Origin: Roseateles_B flavus
GTDB lineage: Bacteria > Pseudomonadota > Gammaproteobacteria > Burkholderiales > Burkholderiaceae_C
Assembly: GCF_039872765.1 (NCBI RefSeq)
Contig: NZ_JBDPZC010000015.1
Location: forward strand, 1-64,000
Direction: 5' to 3'
Length of the DNA stretch: 64,000 nt
Shown: positions 16,388 through 23,539 of the stretch, one piece after another
Layout: every line of letters starts with the position of its first letter
Numbering within the stretch: position 1 is the first letter of the stretch
Notes under the pieces: generated by a model
Database searches by the model: none
Told to the model about the DNA's origin: nothing
The model's input: the letters and a program-made list of their open reading frames with translations, nothing else
Made by a program: the position numbers and the translations under genes

Positions 16388-17224
16388 TCAGAAGTCGGTG
16401 CTGAGGGCCAGGCGCACGCCGCGGGCCTGCATGGCCGCGAAGAAGTCGGCCTGCGCGGCCTCGAAGCCGGCCACGGGGCTGATGCAGTCGCGCAGCAGCA
16501 CCAGCTTGCCGCAGGAGGCCGCGGGCAGATGCTCGACCAGGTGCTCCACCGTGGCCCGCACGCAATGGCTGCCGGCCTCGCCGGCGATCAGCAGCTGGTC
16601 CGCCCGGTCCAGCGCGGCCAGCAGCGGGCGGTTGAGCTGGGTGCGGGCGTCCTGTGCGTCGGGCACCTCGGCCTGCAGGGCGCTGTAGTGCTCGGTCCAG
16701 GGGTTCTCGCCCTTGCAGACGATCTGCACCGAACGGCCCTGCGCATCGGCCCAGCGGTCCAGTGCCGACTGCAGGCCGGCATGCACGGCCTGGCCCCAGC
16801 TGCCCATCTGGCAGTGCACGGGCCAGACCATCAGCGTGTAGCGGCCGGTGGCCTCGAGCGCGTCAAGATAGTCCAGCACGCGCGGCAGGGCCGCAGCCTC
16901 GCGCGGGCGCCACGTGCCGGCGCGGACCTCGGCCGCGGTGATCGGGGTGAAGGGCGCCGGGGCGGCCTGGCCGCTCGCATCCCGCCAGAAGCCGGGGTGG
17001 GCGATGTCAATGCGCTGGTGCGAATCCAGCGTCACGGTGATGCCCTGCAGGCGCGCGCCCAGGCGCTCCACCAGGGCCGCGGCGCGCAGCAGGTCCGCAT
17101 GGGCGCCGCTCACCGGCAGGGCCGGTCGGGCCGGAGCGCCCAGGGCCGGCGTGTGCGGCAGCCACTCCTCGGGCAGGTCACAGAAGTCGTTCTGGGGATC
17201 GATCAGCAGCAGCTGGGTGTTCAT
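16388..17224 (-). CDS. pncA: Nicotinamidase-like cysteine hydrolase
   Basis: This isochorismatase-fold hydrolase is expected to deamidate nicotinamide to nicotinate. The catalytic Asp lies in the N-terminal LLIDPQNDF, and the nucleophilic Cys in IAGEAGSHCVRATVEHL. MVWPVHCQMGSWG supplies metal/substrate contacts. At 278 residues it is longer than E. coli PncA (~213), with extra sequence around residues 20-45. Its tight linkage to pncB and divergence from nrtR support the NAD-salvage role over a generic amidase. An excellent Shine-Dalgarno (AGGAGG) precedes the ATG. Confidence 0.85.
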   Translation of the reverse strand: MNTQLLLIDPQNDFCDLPEEWLPHTPALGAPARPALPVSGAHADLLRAAALVERLGARLQGITVTLDSHQRIDIAHPGFWRDASGQAAPAPFTPITAAEVRAGTWRPREAAALPRVLDYLDALEATGRYTLMVWPVHCQMGSWGQAVHAGLQSALDRWADAQGRSVQIVCKGENPWTEHYSALQAEVPDAQDARTQLNRPLLAALDRADQLLIAGEAGSHCVRATVEHLVEHLPAASCGKLVLLRDCISPVAGFEAAQADFFAAMQARGVRLALSTDF

Positions 17225-17260
17225 GGCGGTCCTCCTGTTCAGGTCTTGCGCATGGAGCCC

Positions 17261-17294
17261 ATCATACGCCTACTTAAATGCAATGTGAAATTAA
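17261..17294 (-). promoter_or_regulatory. pncA-pncB promoter with overlapping NrtR operator candidate
   Basis: On the minus strand a -35 TTCACA (17289-17284) and a -10 TATGAT (17266-17261) are separated by exactly 17 nt. A 21 bp imperfect palindrome, ending in TTAA on both sides with CA/TG at symmetric inner positions (17274-17294), covers the -35. A repressor bound there would block RNA polymerase. It sits between nrtR and pncA, where an NrtR site is expected. Assignment to NrtR is inference. Confidence 0.5.
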
Positions 17295-17394
17295 CTAGAG
17301 CCATGGGCTGAATGCGGCGTTCGCAGGCCGGTCCAGCAGGCATGAGCGCTGCCGCCGCCCAGCCCGGACCGCATTCGGCGCTATCCTCTGTTCG

Positions 17395-18102
17395 GTGAGC
17401 ACTTCAACAAACTCCGCCCGCAAGCCGCCGCCCCTGATCTGCACCGTGGACCTGGTGCTGCTGACCCTCAGGGACGAGCAGCTGCAGGTGCTGCTGCTCA
17501 AGCGCGAGCGCGATCCCTTTGCCGGCGCCCTGGCCCTGCCGGGCGGCTATGTGCACGCGGACCAGGACCAAGGCTGCGAGGACGCTGCGCATCGCGTGCT
17601 GCGCGACAAGGCCGGCCTGGAGGGGCTCTACCTGGAACAGCTGGCCACTTTCAGCGGGCCGGGCCGGGATCCGCGGGGCTGGAGTGTGTCGGTGGCCTAT
17701 GTGGCCCTGGTGGATGCCGGCCGGCTGGCCCGGCGTGCGCTCCCGGCGCCGGGCTGCAGCTGGCTGCCCGTGGACCGCCTGCCCGCCCTGGCCTTCGACC
17801 ATGGGCATATCGTGGAGGCGGCGGTGGCGCGGGTGCGCAGCAAGAGCCTGTACTCCTCGCTGCCCGCCCACCTGTGCCCGGAGCCCTTCACCCTGCCCGA
17901 GCTGCATGCCGTCTACCAGGCGGTGCTGGGCGAGAGCGTCAATCCGGTGAGCTTCCGCCGCAAGATGGACGAGCTGGACATCCTCGACGCCGTCACCGGC
18001 GCCAAGCGGGCCGAGGGCCCCCACCGCCCGGCCCAGCTGTACCGGCTCAGGAAGGAATTCAGGCAGCGCCTGCGCCTGGTCGGGCGAGGGCTGAAAGCCT
18101 GA
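17395..18102 (+). CDS. nrtR: NrtR-type Nudix-related transcriptional regulator of NAD metabolism
   Basis: The 235-residue regulator has an N-terminal Nudix fold (~12-150) and a C-terminal winged HTH (~155-230, FTLPELHAVYQAVLGESVNP then FRRKMDELDILDAVTG). NrtR proteins sense ADP-ribose-type metabolites and repress NAD biosynthesis or salvage genes. The Nudix box is degenerate: in the REuxEExGu segment (RVLRDKAGL, residues 67-75) the catalytic glutamates are replaced by Val, Asp and Lys, as expected for a sensor rather than a hydrolase. The start is GTG. The divergent pncA-pncB operon is the obvious target. Confidence 0.88.
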   Translation: MSTSTNSARKPPPLICTVDLVLLTLRDEQLQVLLLKRERDPFAGALALPGGYVHADQDQGCEDAAHRVLRDKAGLEGLYLEQLATFSGPGRDPRGWSVSVAYVALVDAGRLARRALPAPGCSWLPVDRLPALAFDHGHIVEAAVARVRSKSLYSSLPAHLCPEPFTLPELHAVYQAVLGESVNPVSFRRKMDELDILDAVTGAKRAEGPHRPAQLYRLRKEFRQRLRLVGRGLKA

Positions 18103-18169
18103 TTGAGGGGGGAGCGCACGGTCCGGCCGTGCCGGACCCTGTCTAGAATTGTCTCCAGACAAAAAGCAG

Positions 18170-19231
18170 ATGACAGATTCAGGGAGTCATCCCACGCTTG
18201 CGGAGGCCGCCATGCTCACTGCGGCTGAACTCCTTCGAATCATCGACATCCACGGCCAGGTGGCCGAAATGGGCCTGGACCAGGCCGGCGTCATGAAGCT
18301 GGTGACGCAGACCACCCTGGAGCTGGTCGCCGCCGATGGCGCCGTCATCGAGATCGCCGAGGGCGACAGCCTCAGCTACCGGGCTGCCAGCGGCACCGCC
18401 GTCGCGCAGCTGGGCGTGAAGGTGGCGCTGAAGGCCAGCCTGTCCGGCGAATGCATGCGCCGCGCCGAGGCCCTGATCTGCACCGATTCCGAAGCGGACC
18501 CGCGGGTGGACCGCGCCGCCTGCCGCCGCGTGGGCCTGCGCTCCATGGTGGTCGTGCCCCTGATGCACCTGGGCCAGCCGGTGGGCGTGCTCAAGGCCAT
18601 GTCCCGCGAGGTCGGCCACTTCGGGCCCAGGCAAGCGGAGCTATTGACCCTGCTGGCACGCGTGGTGGGCACGGCCATGTACTGGGCCACGCACTACGGG
18701 CAGGACGACCTGTTCCAGCGGGCCACCCATGATGACCTCACCGGCCTGGCCAACCGCGCCATGTTCCTGGAGCAGCTGCGCGGGGCCCTGCAGCGCGCGC
18801 GCCGCACCCAGCAGGGCCTGGCCGTGCTGATGCTGGACATGGATGGGCTCAAGTCCCTCAACGACAACCATGGCCACAGCGTTGGCGATGCCGCCCTGGT
18901 CGAATTCGCCCGCCGGCTGAAGGACACGGCCCGCAGCGAGGACGTGGTCGCCCGCCTGGGTGGCGACGAGTTTGCCGTCCTGATGCCCTCGATCAGCGAG
19001 GCGGGCGGCCCCGCGCAGTTCCATCGCCGGCTGCAGGAGGCCCTGGTGGCTCCCTTTGACTTCCGTGGCGCCTGTCATCTGGTGGAGGGGAGCTGCGGCT
19101 GGGCCTTGCACCCGGCCGATGGGAGCAGTGCCGAGGCCTTGATCGACTGCGCCGACCAGCGCATGTACGCGTCCAAGCGCGAGCGCAAGAAGGGCCTGGC
19201 GGACGTGCCGGCGGGCGAGCCGGGCGCCTGA
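18170..19231 (+). CDS. GAF-GGDEF diguanylate cyclase
   Basis: The 353-residue cytosolic protein has a GAF-like sensory domain at ~25-175 (VTQTTLELVAADGAVIEIAE, VGLRSMVVVPLMHLGQPVGV). A GGDEF domain follows at ~190-345, with RATHDDLTGLANRAMF, DMDGLKSLNDNHGHSVGD and an intact GGDEF active-site loop (ARLGGDEFAVL). It should make c-di-GMP in response to a ligand or redox signal. I see no RxxD inhibitory site at the usual position just before GGDEF. The ATG at 18170 is used; an ATG at 18212 has a better Shine-Dalgarno (GGAGG). Monocistronic. Confidence 0.88.
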   Translation: MTDSGSHPTLAEAAMLTAAELLRIIDIHGQVAEMGLDQAGVMKLVTQTTLELVAADGAVIEIAEGDSLSYRAASGTAVAQLGVKVALKASLSGECMRRAEALICTDSEADPRVDRAACRRVGLRSMVVVPLMHLGQPVGVLKAMSREVGHFGPRQAELLTLLARVVGTAMYWATHYGQDDLFQRATHDDLTGLANRAMFLEQLRGALQRARRTQQGLAVLMLDMDGLKSLNDNHGHSVGDAALVEFARRLKDTARSEDVVARLGGDEFAVLMPSISEAGGPAQFHRRLQEALVAPFDFRGACHLVEGSCGWALHPADGSSAEALIDCADQRMYASKRERKKGLADVPAGEPGA

Positions 19232-19326
19232 GCCGCGGGGCCACGCGCCAGCGGGTCTCAGCGGAGCCCGCACACCGCGATCGCGCCGGGTGTCCAGGCG
19301 CGGGCCCTGTGGCCCTCTTCGCTGGC

Positions 19327-19803
19327 TCAGTCGGGTGAGGGACCGGACCGCGCCTTGCGGGCCCGACGGGCCTGCTCGGCGGGCGGGGCGCCACCGCCTT
19401 CGCGCTGCAGGTCCAGCGCTCCCGCCGCCGCGGCCTTGAGCAGGCGCTGGAAGGTGGGGCATTGCGCATGGCTGGGCGCCGGGCAGGCGGCGGCATGGCG
19501 CAGCCCGCGGCTCACGGCGCGCAGGCGCAGGACCTGGGTGTCGATTTCGTCCGCCTTGGACGCCAGCAGGCCGCGGTCCACGCTGGGCTCGCCGTTGGGC
19601 AGGACCATGGTGCGGATCTCATCCAGCGACAGCCCCGCGGCCTGACCCAGCGCGATCAGGGCCAGCTGGTTCATCACGCCCGGCGGATAGCGCCGCCGGC
19701 CCGCACCCTCCCGCTCGAGGGGGGCGATGAGGCCGCGGCGCTCGTAGTAGCGCAGCGTCGAGGCCGCCACACCCGAACGCCGGGCGACTTCCGCGATATC
19801 CAT
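19327..19803 (-). CDS. MerR-family transcriptional regulator
   Basis: The 158-residue regulator has the N-terminal MerR winged HTH (MDIAEVARRSGVAASTLRYY then ERRGLIAPL), a dimerisation helix, and a C-terminal loop with paired cysteines (ACPAPSHAQCPTF). The latter could bind a metal or sense redox. AGAGGTGATC precedes the ATG at 19803; a GTG at 19806 is an alternative. It is divergent from the DUF2938-flavodoxin-DUF2798 operon across a 19 bp-spacer promoter of MerR type, so that operon is its probable target. The inducer is unknown. Confidence 0.85.
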   Translation of the reverse strand: MDIAEVARRSGVAASTLRYYERRGLIAPLEREGAGRRRYPPGVMNQLALIALGQAAGLSLDEIRTMVLPNGEPSVDRGLLASKADEIDTQVLRLRAVSRGLRHAAACPAPSHAQCPTFQRLLKAAAAGALDLQREGGGAPPAEQARRARKARSGPSPD

Positions 19804-19816
19804 CACAGATCACCTC

Positions 19817-19847
19817 TTGACTTGAAGTTGACTTCAACTTCTATCCT
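19817..19847 (+). promoter_or_regulatory. MerR-type promoter with 19 bp spacer and internal dyad
   Basis: A -35 TTGACT (19817-19822) and a -10 TATCCT (19842-19847) are separated by 19 nt, the over-long spacing that MerR activators correct by twisting DNA. A perfect dyad GAAGTTGA-CT-TCAACTTC (19824-19841) fills the spacer. It lies 66 nt upstream of the DUF2938 gene and just upstream of the divergent MerR gene's start. Confidence 0.8.
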
Positions 19848-19912
19848 GACTTCCATGGGCTCGAAGGTCAAGTGGCCGGAGGGCGCAGGACGCAATCCAC
19901 AGGAGGTGTGTG

Positions 19913-20425
19913 ATGAATGGATCGACGGACATGCTGTCCATCCTGGCGCAGGGCCTGGCCCTGGGCACGGGTGCGACGGCGCTGATGGACCTCTGGCTCA
20001 TGGGCCTGCGACGCACTGGCGTGGCGACCCTGGACTTCGCCCTGCTGGGCCGCTGGGCGGGGCACCTGCCGCAGGGGCGCTGGCGGCACGAGGCCATTGC
20101 GAAGGCCCGCCCCGTGCGCGGCGAGCGGGCGCTGGGCTGGCTCGTGCACTACGCCGTGGGCCTGCTCTTCGCGGCCCTGCTGCTGGCCTGGCAGGGGCCA
20201 GCATGGCTGGACGCCCCCCGCCTGGCTCCGGCCCTGTTGCTGGGCCTGGCCACCGTGGCGGCGCCCCTGCTCCTCATGCAGCCGGCCATGGGCGCCGGCC
20301 TGGCGGGGCGGCGCAAGGGGCCGGTGGGCCCCAATGTGCTGCGCAGCGCGGCCAACCACCTCGTCTTCGGCCTCGGCCTCTACCTCAGCGCGCTGGCGAT
20401 CCAGCTGCTGCGCGCCGCCGCCTGA
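19913..20425 (+). CDS. DUF2938 family membrane protein
   Basis: The 170-residue inner-membrane protein has about four or five hydrophobic segments. The N-terminal pattern QGLALGTGATALMDLWLMGL and the central WLVHYAVGLLFAALLLAW and PNVLRSAANHLVFGLGLYL are characteristic of DUF2938. The function of the family is unknown. AGGAGG sits 6 nt before the ATG at 19913. It is the first gene of the MerR-controlled operon, followed 47 bp later by a flavodoxin-like protein, which hints at a redox or quinone stress role. Confidence 0.75.
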   Translation: MNGSTDMLSILAQGLALGTGATALMDLWLMGLRRTGVATLDFALLGRWAGHLPQGRWRHEAIAKARPVRGERALGWLVHYAVGLLFAALLLAWQGPAWLDAPRLAPALLLGLATVAAPLLLMQPAMGAGLAGRRKGPVGPNVLRSAANHLVFGLGLYLSALAIQLLRAAA

Positions 20426-20472
20426 GTGCCGTCTTCCCTTCCCATTCATTCCAACGCAAGGAGTACTCCCTC

Positions 20473-21039
20473 ATGAAGAAGCTCGCAGTCATCTATCACA
20501 GCGCCCATGGACACACGGCCCACATCGCCCGCCACATCGTCGAGGGGGCGCGGGGCGTGACCGGCGTGGAGGTCGACCTGCTGCAGGCCGAGACACTGGC
20601 CGACAGCCCCGATGCCGTCACCGCCTACGACGGCCTGCTGATGGGCTCGCCCACCTACCTGGGCGGCGTCTCCAGCGTGTTCAAGCGCTTCATGGACGCC
20701 ACCGGCCGCCTGTGGCGCCAGCAAGGCCTGCGCGGCAAGCTGGCCGGCGGCTTCACGGTGTCCTCGCTGCCCTCGGGGGACAAGCAGTCCACGCTGATGT
20801 CGATGTTCGTCTTCGCCATGCAGCACGGCATGGTGTGGGTGGGCAATCCCATCCTGCCCGAGCAGCATGCGGGCGTTCCAGAGCATGAGGCGGCCAACCG
20901 GCTGGGGTCCTGGTCGGGCCTGATGGCGCAGTCCGGGCACGGCATGCCGGCCGATGCCTTCGAGCCGGGCGACGTCAAGACCGCCCGCATGTTCGGCCGC
21001 CACATGGCCGAGACGCTGCACCGCATGGGCGCGGCCTGA
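20473..21039 (+). CDS. Flavodoxin-fold (WrbA-like) NAD(P)H quinone oxidoreductase
   Basis: The 188-residue FMN-binding protein has the phosphate-binding loop YHSAHGHTAHIARHI at the N-terminus and the isoalloxazine-contacting loop GSPTYLGGVSSVFKRFMD, as in WrbA/NQO-type flavodoxins. HGMVWVGNPILP is shared with WrbA-like oxidoreductases. It probably reduces quinones by two electrons to limit radical formation. AAGGAG precedes the ATG. It lies mid-operon between DUF2938 and DUF2798 membrane proteins, under the divergent MerR regulator. Too divergent to call WrbA itself. Confidence 0.8.
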   Translation: MKKLAVIYHSAHGHTAHIARHIVEGARGVTGVEVDLLQAETLADSPDAVTAYDGLLMGSPTYLGGVSSVFKRFMDATGRLWRQQGLRGKLAGGFTVSSLPSGDKQSTLMSMFVFAMQHGMVWVGNPILPEQHAGVPEHEAANRLGSWSGLMAQSGHGMPADAFEPGDVKTARMFGRHMAETLHRMGAA

Positions 21040-21055
21040 GGCGCGGGAGACGGCC

Positions 21056-21295
21056 ATGATGCCTGCCCGCTTCGCCCCGGTCCTGTTCGCCCTGATCCTG
21101 TCAGGCCTGATGTCCGCGCTGGTCGCCGGCATCGCCAGCTGGAGTGCATCCAGTGCTGACATCCAGGATCCGTGGCCCTGGCTGCTGGCCTGGCGCAGCG
21201 CCTGGCTGCATGCCTGGCCCGTGGCCTTCCCCGCCGTGCTGCTGATGGCCCCGCTGACCCGCCGCCTCGTGGCCTGGCTGACGACACCGCGCTGA
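21056..21295 (+). CDS. DUF2798-like small membrane protein
   Basis: The 79-residue protein has two hydrophobic helices (~5-27 and ~49-73) with the pattern LFALILSGLMSALVAGIAS and WLHAWPVAFPAVLLMAPLTR, matching DUF2798. These proteins are small inner-membrane proteins of unknown function. It starts 16 bp after the flavodoxin stop and ends the MerR-controlled operon. Confidence 0.7.
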   Translation: MMPARFAPVLFALILSGLMSALVAGIASWSASSADIQDPWPWLLAWRSAWLHAWPVAFPAVLLMAPLTRRLVAWLTTPR

Positions 21296-21303
21296 GTGGG
21301 CCC

Positions 21304-22425
21304 TCAGTCCAGCGGCCAGGGCATCCAGCGCGGCACGCGCGGCGCCTGGGTCGGCGCCTCCACGGGCGCGGCGGGCTGGCCCGCCTGGCGCCACCAGGCG
21401 GCAGGGCTGGGCGTGGCCTGCGCGGGCTCCAGCGCCTCGCCCAGGCGGGGCATCAACAGGGGCACGCCGCGTGCGGGGGCGAGCTGCAGCAGGGTCTCGG
21501 CGGGCTCATCCCAGTCGTGGGTGGCGAGGTTGAAGGTGCCCCAGTGCACCGGCAGCAAGGCGCCGCCGCCCAGCCACTCCCAGGCCTGCAGTGCGTTCAC
21601 CGGGCCCAGGTGGATGTCGCCCCAGGAGGGGTGGTAGGCGCCCACCTCCAGCATCACCAGGTCGAAGGGGCCGAAGCGGTCGCGGATGAGCTGGTACTCG
21701 CTGCTCAGGCCGGTGTCCCCGCTGAAGAAGACGCGGTGGCGGGGCGACTCGATCACGAAGGAAGACCACAGCGTGGCGTTCCTGTCCTTGAGCCCGCGGC
21801 CCGAGAAGTGCTGGGAGGGCGCGGCATGCACGCGCAAGTCGGTGCCAGGCAGCGTGTGCGACTCCCACCAGTCCAGTTCGATGATGCGCTCGGGCGGGAT
21901 GCCCCAGGCTTCCAGGTGCGCGCCCACGCCCAGGGAGGTGATGAAGGGCTGCGGCCGCTTGGCCAGGGCGCGGAGGGTGGGGTAGTCGAGGTGGTCGTAG
22001 TGGTCGTGCGAGATCAGCACGGCGTCCAGCGGAGGCAAGGCGCGCAGCGGCACCGGGGGCGGTTGGTAGCGCTTGGGGCCGGCCAGGGTGGAGGGCGAGA
22101 CCCGCGGACCCCAGACCGGGTCGGTCAGCAGGCGCAGGCCGTCGATCTCGATCAGCACGCTGGAATGGCCCAGCCAGCTGGCGCGCAGGCCGCTGCCGGG
22201 CGCGCGGGTCCAGGTCTCGCGCGGGTTGGCCACGGGCAGCGGGCCGGGCGGCCGGCGGCGGCCGTCGGGGCAGAGGATCTCCAGCATGGAGGCCCGCGGG
22301 CCGTCCACATCACGCAGCCCCGGGGCGATGGGATGGACGTTGCGGAAGCCCTGGCCGTCCCAGCGCGGCGAGGCCTGCATGCGTTCCAGACGTGCGCCGC
22401 TGGCGCGCTTGCCCATTGATTTCAT
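21304..22425 (-). CDS. Metallo-beta-lactamase-fold hydrolase (NAPE-PLD/UlaG-like)
   Basis: The 373-residue MBL-fold enzyme has the metal-binding motif SHDHYDHLD, an acidic metal ligand in FFSGDTGLS, and a distal His in LLPVHWGTFNL. The N-terminal WLGHSSVLIEIDGLRLLTDP is typical of the N-acyl-phosphatidylethanolamine phospholipase D/UlaG-like group. The substrate is unknown; bacterial members act on lipid-like or lactone esters. It is convergent with the DUF2798 gene (8 bp apart) and 61 bp downstream of the solute-binding protein gene. Confidence 0.8.
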   Translation of the reverse strand: MKSMGKRASGARLERMQASPRWDGQGFRNVHPIAPGLRDVDGPRASMLEILCPDGRRRPPGPLPVANPRETWTRAPGSGLRASWLGHSSVLIEIDGLRLLTDPVWGPRVSPSTLAGPKRYQPPPVPLRALPPLDAVLISHDHYDHLDYPTLRALAKRPQPFITSLGVGAHLEAWGIPPERIIELDWWESHTLPGTDLRVHAAPSQHFSGRGLKDRNATLWSSFVIESPRHRVFFSGDTGLSSEYQLIRDRFGPFDLVMLEVGAYHPSWGDIHLGPVNALQAWEWLGGGALLPVHWGTFNLATHDWDEPAETLLQLAPARGVPLLMPRLGEALEPAQATPSPAAWWRQAGQPAAPVEAPTQAPRVPRWMPWPLD

Positions 22426-22486
22426 GTGCCGGAGCTCCCGGGGTGTCGAGGCTTCACATCCTATGCGCTGAGGGCCTCGGCGGTTC

Positions 22487-23344
22487 TCAGCGGGCGCCGC
22501 TGCCGGGTCGCCCGGCGGCCGGGGCCTCCAGGGGCTTCACGATGAGGCGACTGGCCTGGACGGGCCCCAGATGGCGGTCCGCCAGGCGCTGCACAGTGCC
22601 GTCGTGCAGCAGGCTCAGCAGGGCCTCGCGCAGGCGGCGGCGCTCGGCCTCGGGCAGGGTCTTGCGCGACAGGGCCCAGGCGCCCACGCTCAGGGAATCC
22701 GGCCACCAGGCGCGCAGGGCCAGGTCCTCCGGCCACTGGGGTGAGCCCTCGTAGAGCTCCATGGGATAGACCAGGACGGCCTCGATGCGCCGGGCCTTGA
22801 AGGCCTTCAGCAGGCTGGGCTTGTCGGCGCTTTCGCTGACCCGACCGGCCTGGCGCAGGGCCTCGATCCAGGGCTCGGTGGCGGGCGCGTGGCGGGCGCC
22901 GCGCACCACGCCCAGGCGCAGGCTGGCATCGGCCAGGAAATCCGCAGGGCCGGCCAGCCGGCGTGCCAGCTCCAGCGAGACCAGCAGGTGCAGCTGGGCC
23001 TGCACCAGGGGAACGAACTCCGCCAGGCGCTCGCGGTCCGGGGTGATCAGGGCGGCGGTCACGATGTCCGCGTCGCCCGTCTCCAGCGCCTGCCATAGCC
23101 GCACATTGCTGACCGCCGTGCCCTGCAGCCGGCACTGGCTGCGCGCAGCCAGGGCTTCCAGGAGGTCCACGTCCAGGCCATGGGCCCGGCCGTCACTGCC
23201 GACTTCATAGAGGCCGGGGTAGTGCTGGAAGGCCACGCGGAAAGGGCCGCAGGCCTGGGCGGCGGGCAGCAGGAGGGCGGCAAGCACGAGCGCGGCCCCA
23301 GCGGCCTGCAGCGGGAAGCAAGGGCGGGGGCCGACGATCGGCAT
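22487..23344 (-). CDS. Periplasmic solute-binding family 3-like protein
   Basis: The 285-residue exported protein has a signal peptide at ~1-31 (AALLLPAAQAC), then a type-3 periplasmic binding fold: GLDVDLLEALAARSQC, DIVTAALITPDRERLAEFVP, LRLGVVRGARHAP. No ABC permease or ATPase is adjacent, so it is either an orphan binding protein or a sensory/periplasmic relative of such proteins. The signal has no clear lipobox. It may share a transcript with the MBL hydrolase downstream. Confidence 0.7.
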   Translation of the reverse strand: MPIVGPRPCFPLQAAGAALVLAALLLPAAQACGPFRVAFQHYPGLYEVGSDGRAHGLDVDLLEALAARSQCRLQGTAVSNVRLWQALETGDADIVTAALITPDRERLAEFVPLVQAQLHLLVSLELARRLAGPADFLADASLRLGVVRGARHAPATEPWIEALRQAGRVSESADKPSLLKAFKARRIEAVLVYPMELYEGSPQWPEDLALRAWWPDSLSVGAWALSRKTLPEAERRRLREALLSLLHDGTVQRLADRHLGPVQASRLIVKPLEAPAAGRPGSGAR

Positions 23345-23495
23345 GCCTGTCTCCGACGTGAGTCTTGGCTCCCTGACCCGTGCGGGCGAGCGGACTCGGT
23401 CGAGGGCCGGCCCGCTTCATCGCAGGTCCCAGGATAGCGCGAGGCCCGGAAGGCCGCAGCACCTGCTGCGGGTGACACCGCGGCGTGTTCATGAA

Positions 23496-23519
23496 AAAGG
23501 CCCCGCGAGCGGGGCCTTT
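23496..23519 (-). terminator. Rho-independent terminator of the POT transporter gene
   Basis: AAAGGCCCCG and CGGGGCCTTT form a perfect 10 bp stem around CGAG. Read on the minus strand it is followed by a T-run, 21 bp after the stop of the peptide transporter gene. Confidence 0.85.
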
Positions 23520-23539
23520 CGTGCCGGGGGCGGGACGCG

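Noticed and set aside
17395..18102. Active Nudix hydrolase
   Set aside because: The REuxEExGu segment has lost its catalytic glutamates, and a C-terminal winged HTH is present, so a regulator is the better call.
22487..23344. Complete ABC amino-acid importer
   Set aside because: Only a binding-protein-like gene is present; no permease or ATPase gene flanks it.
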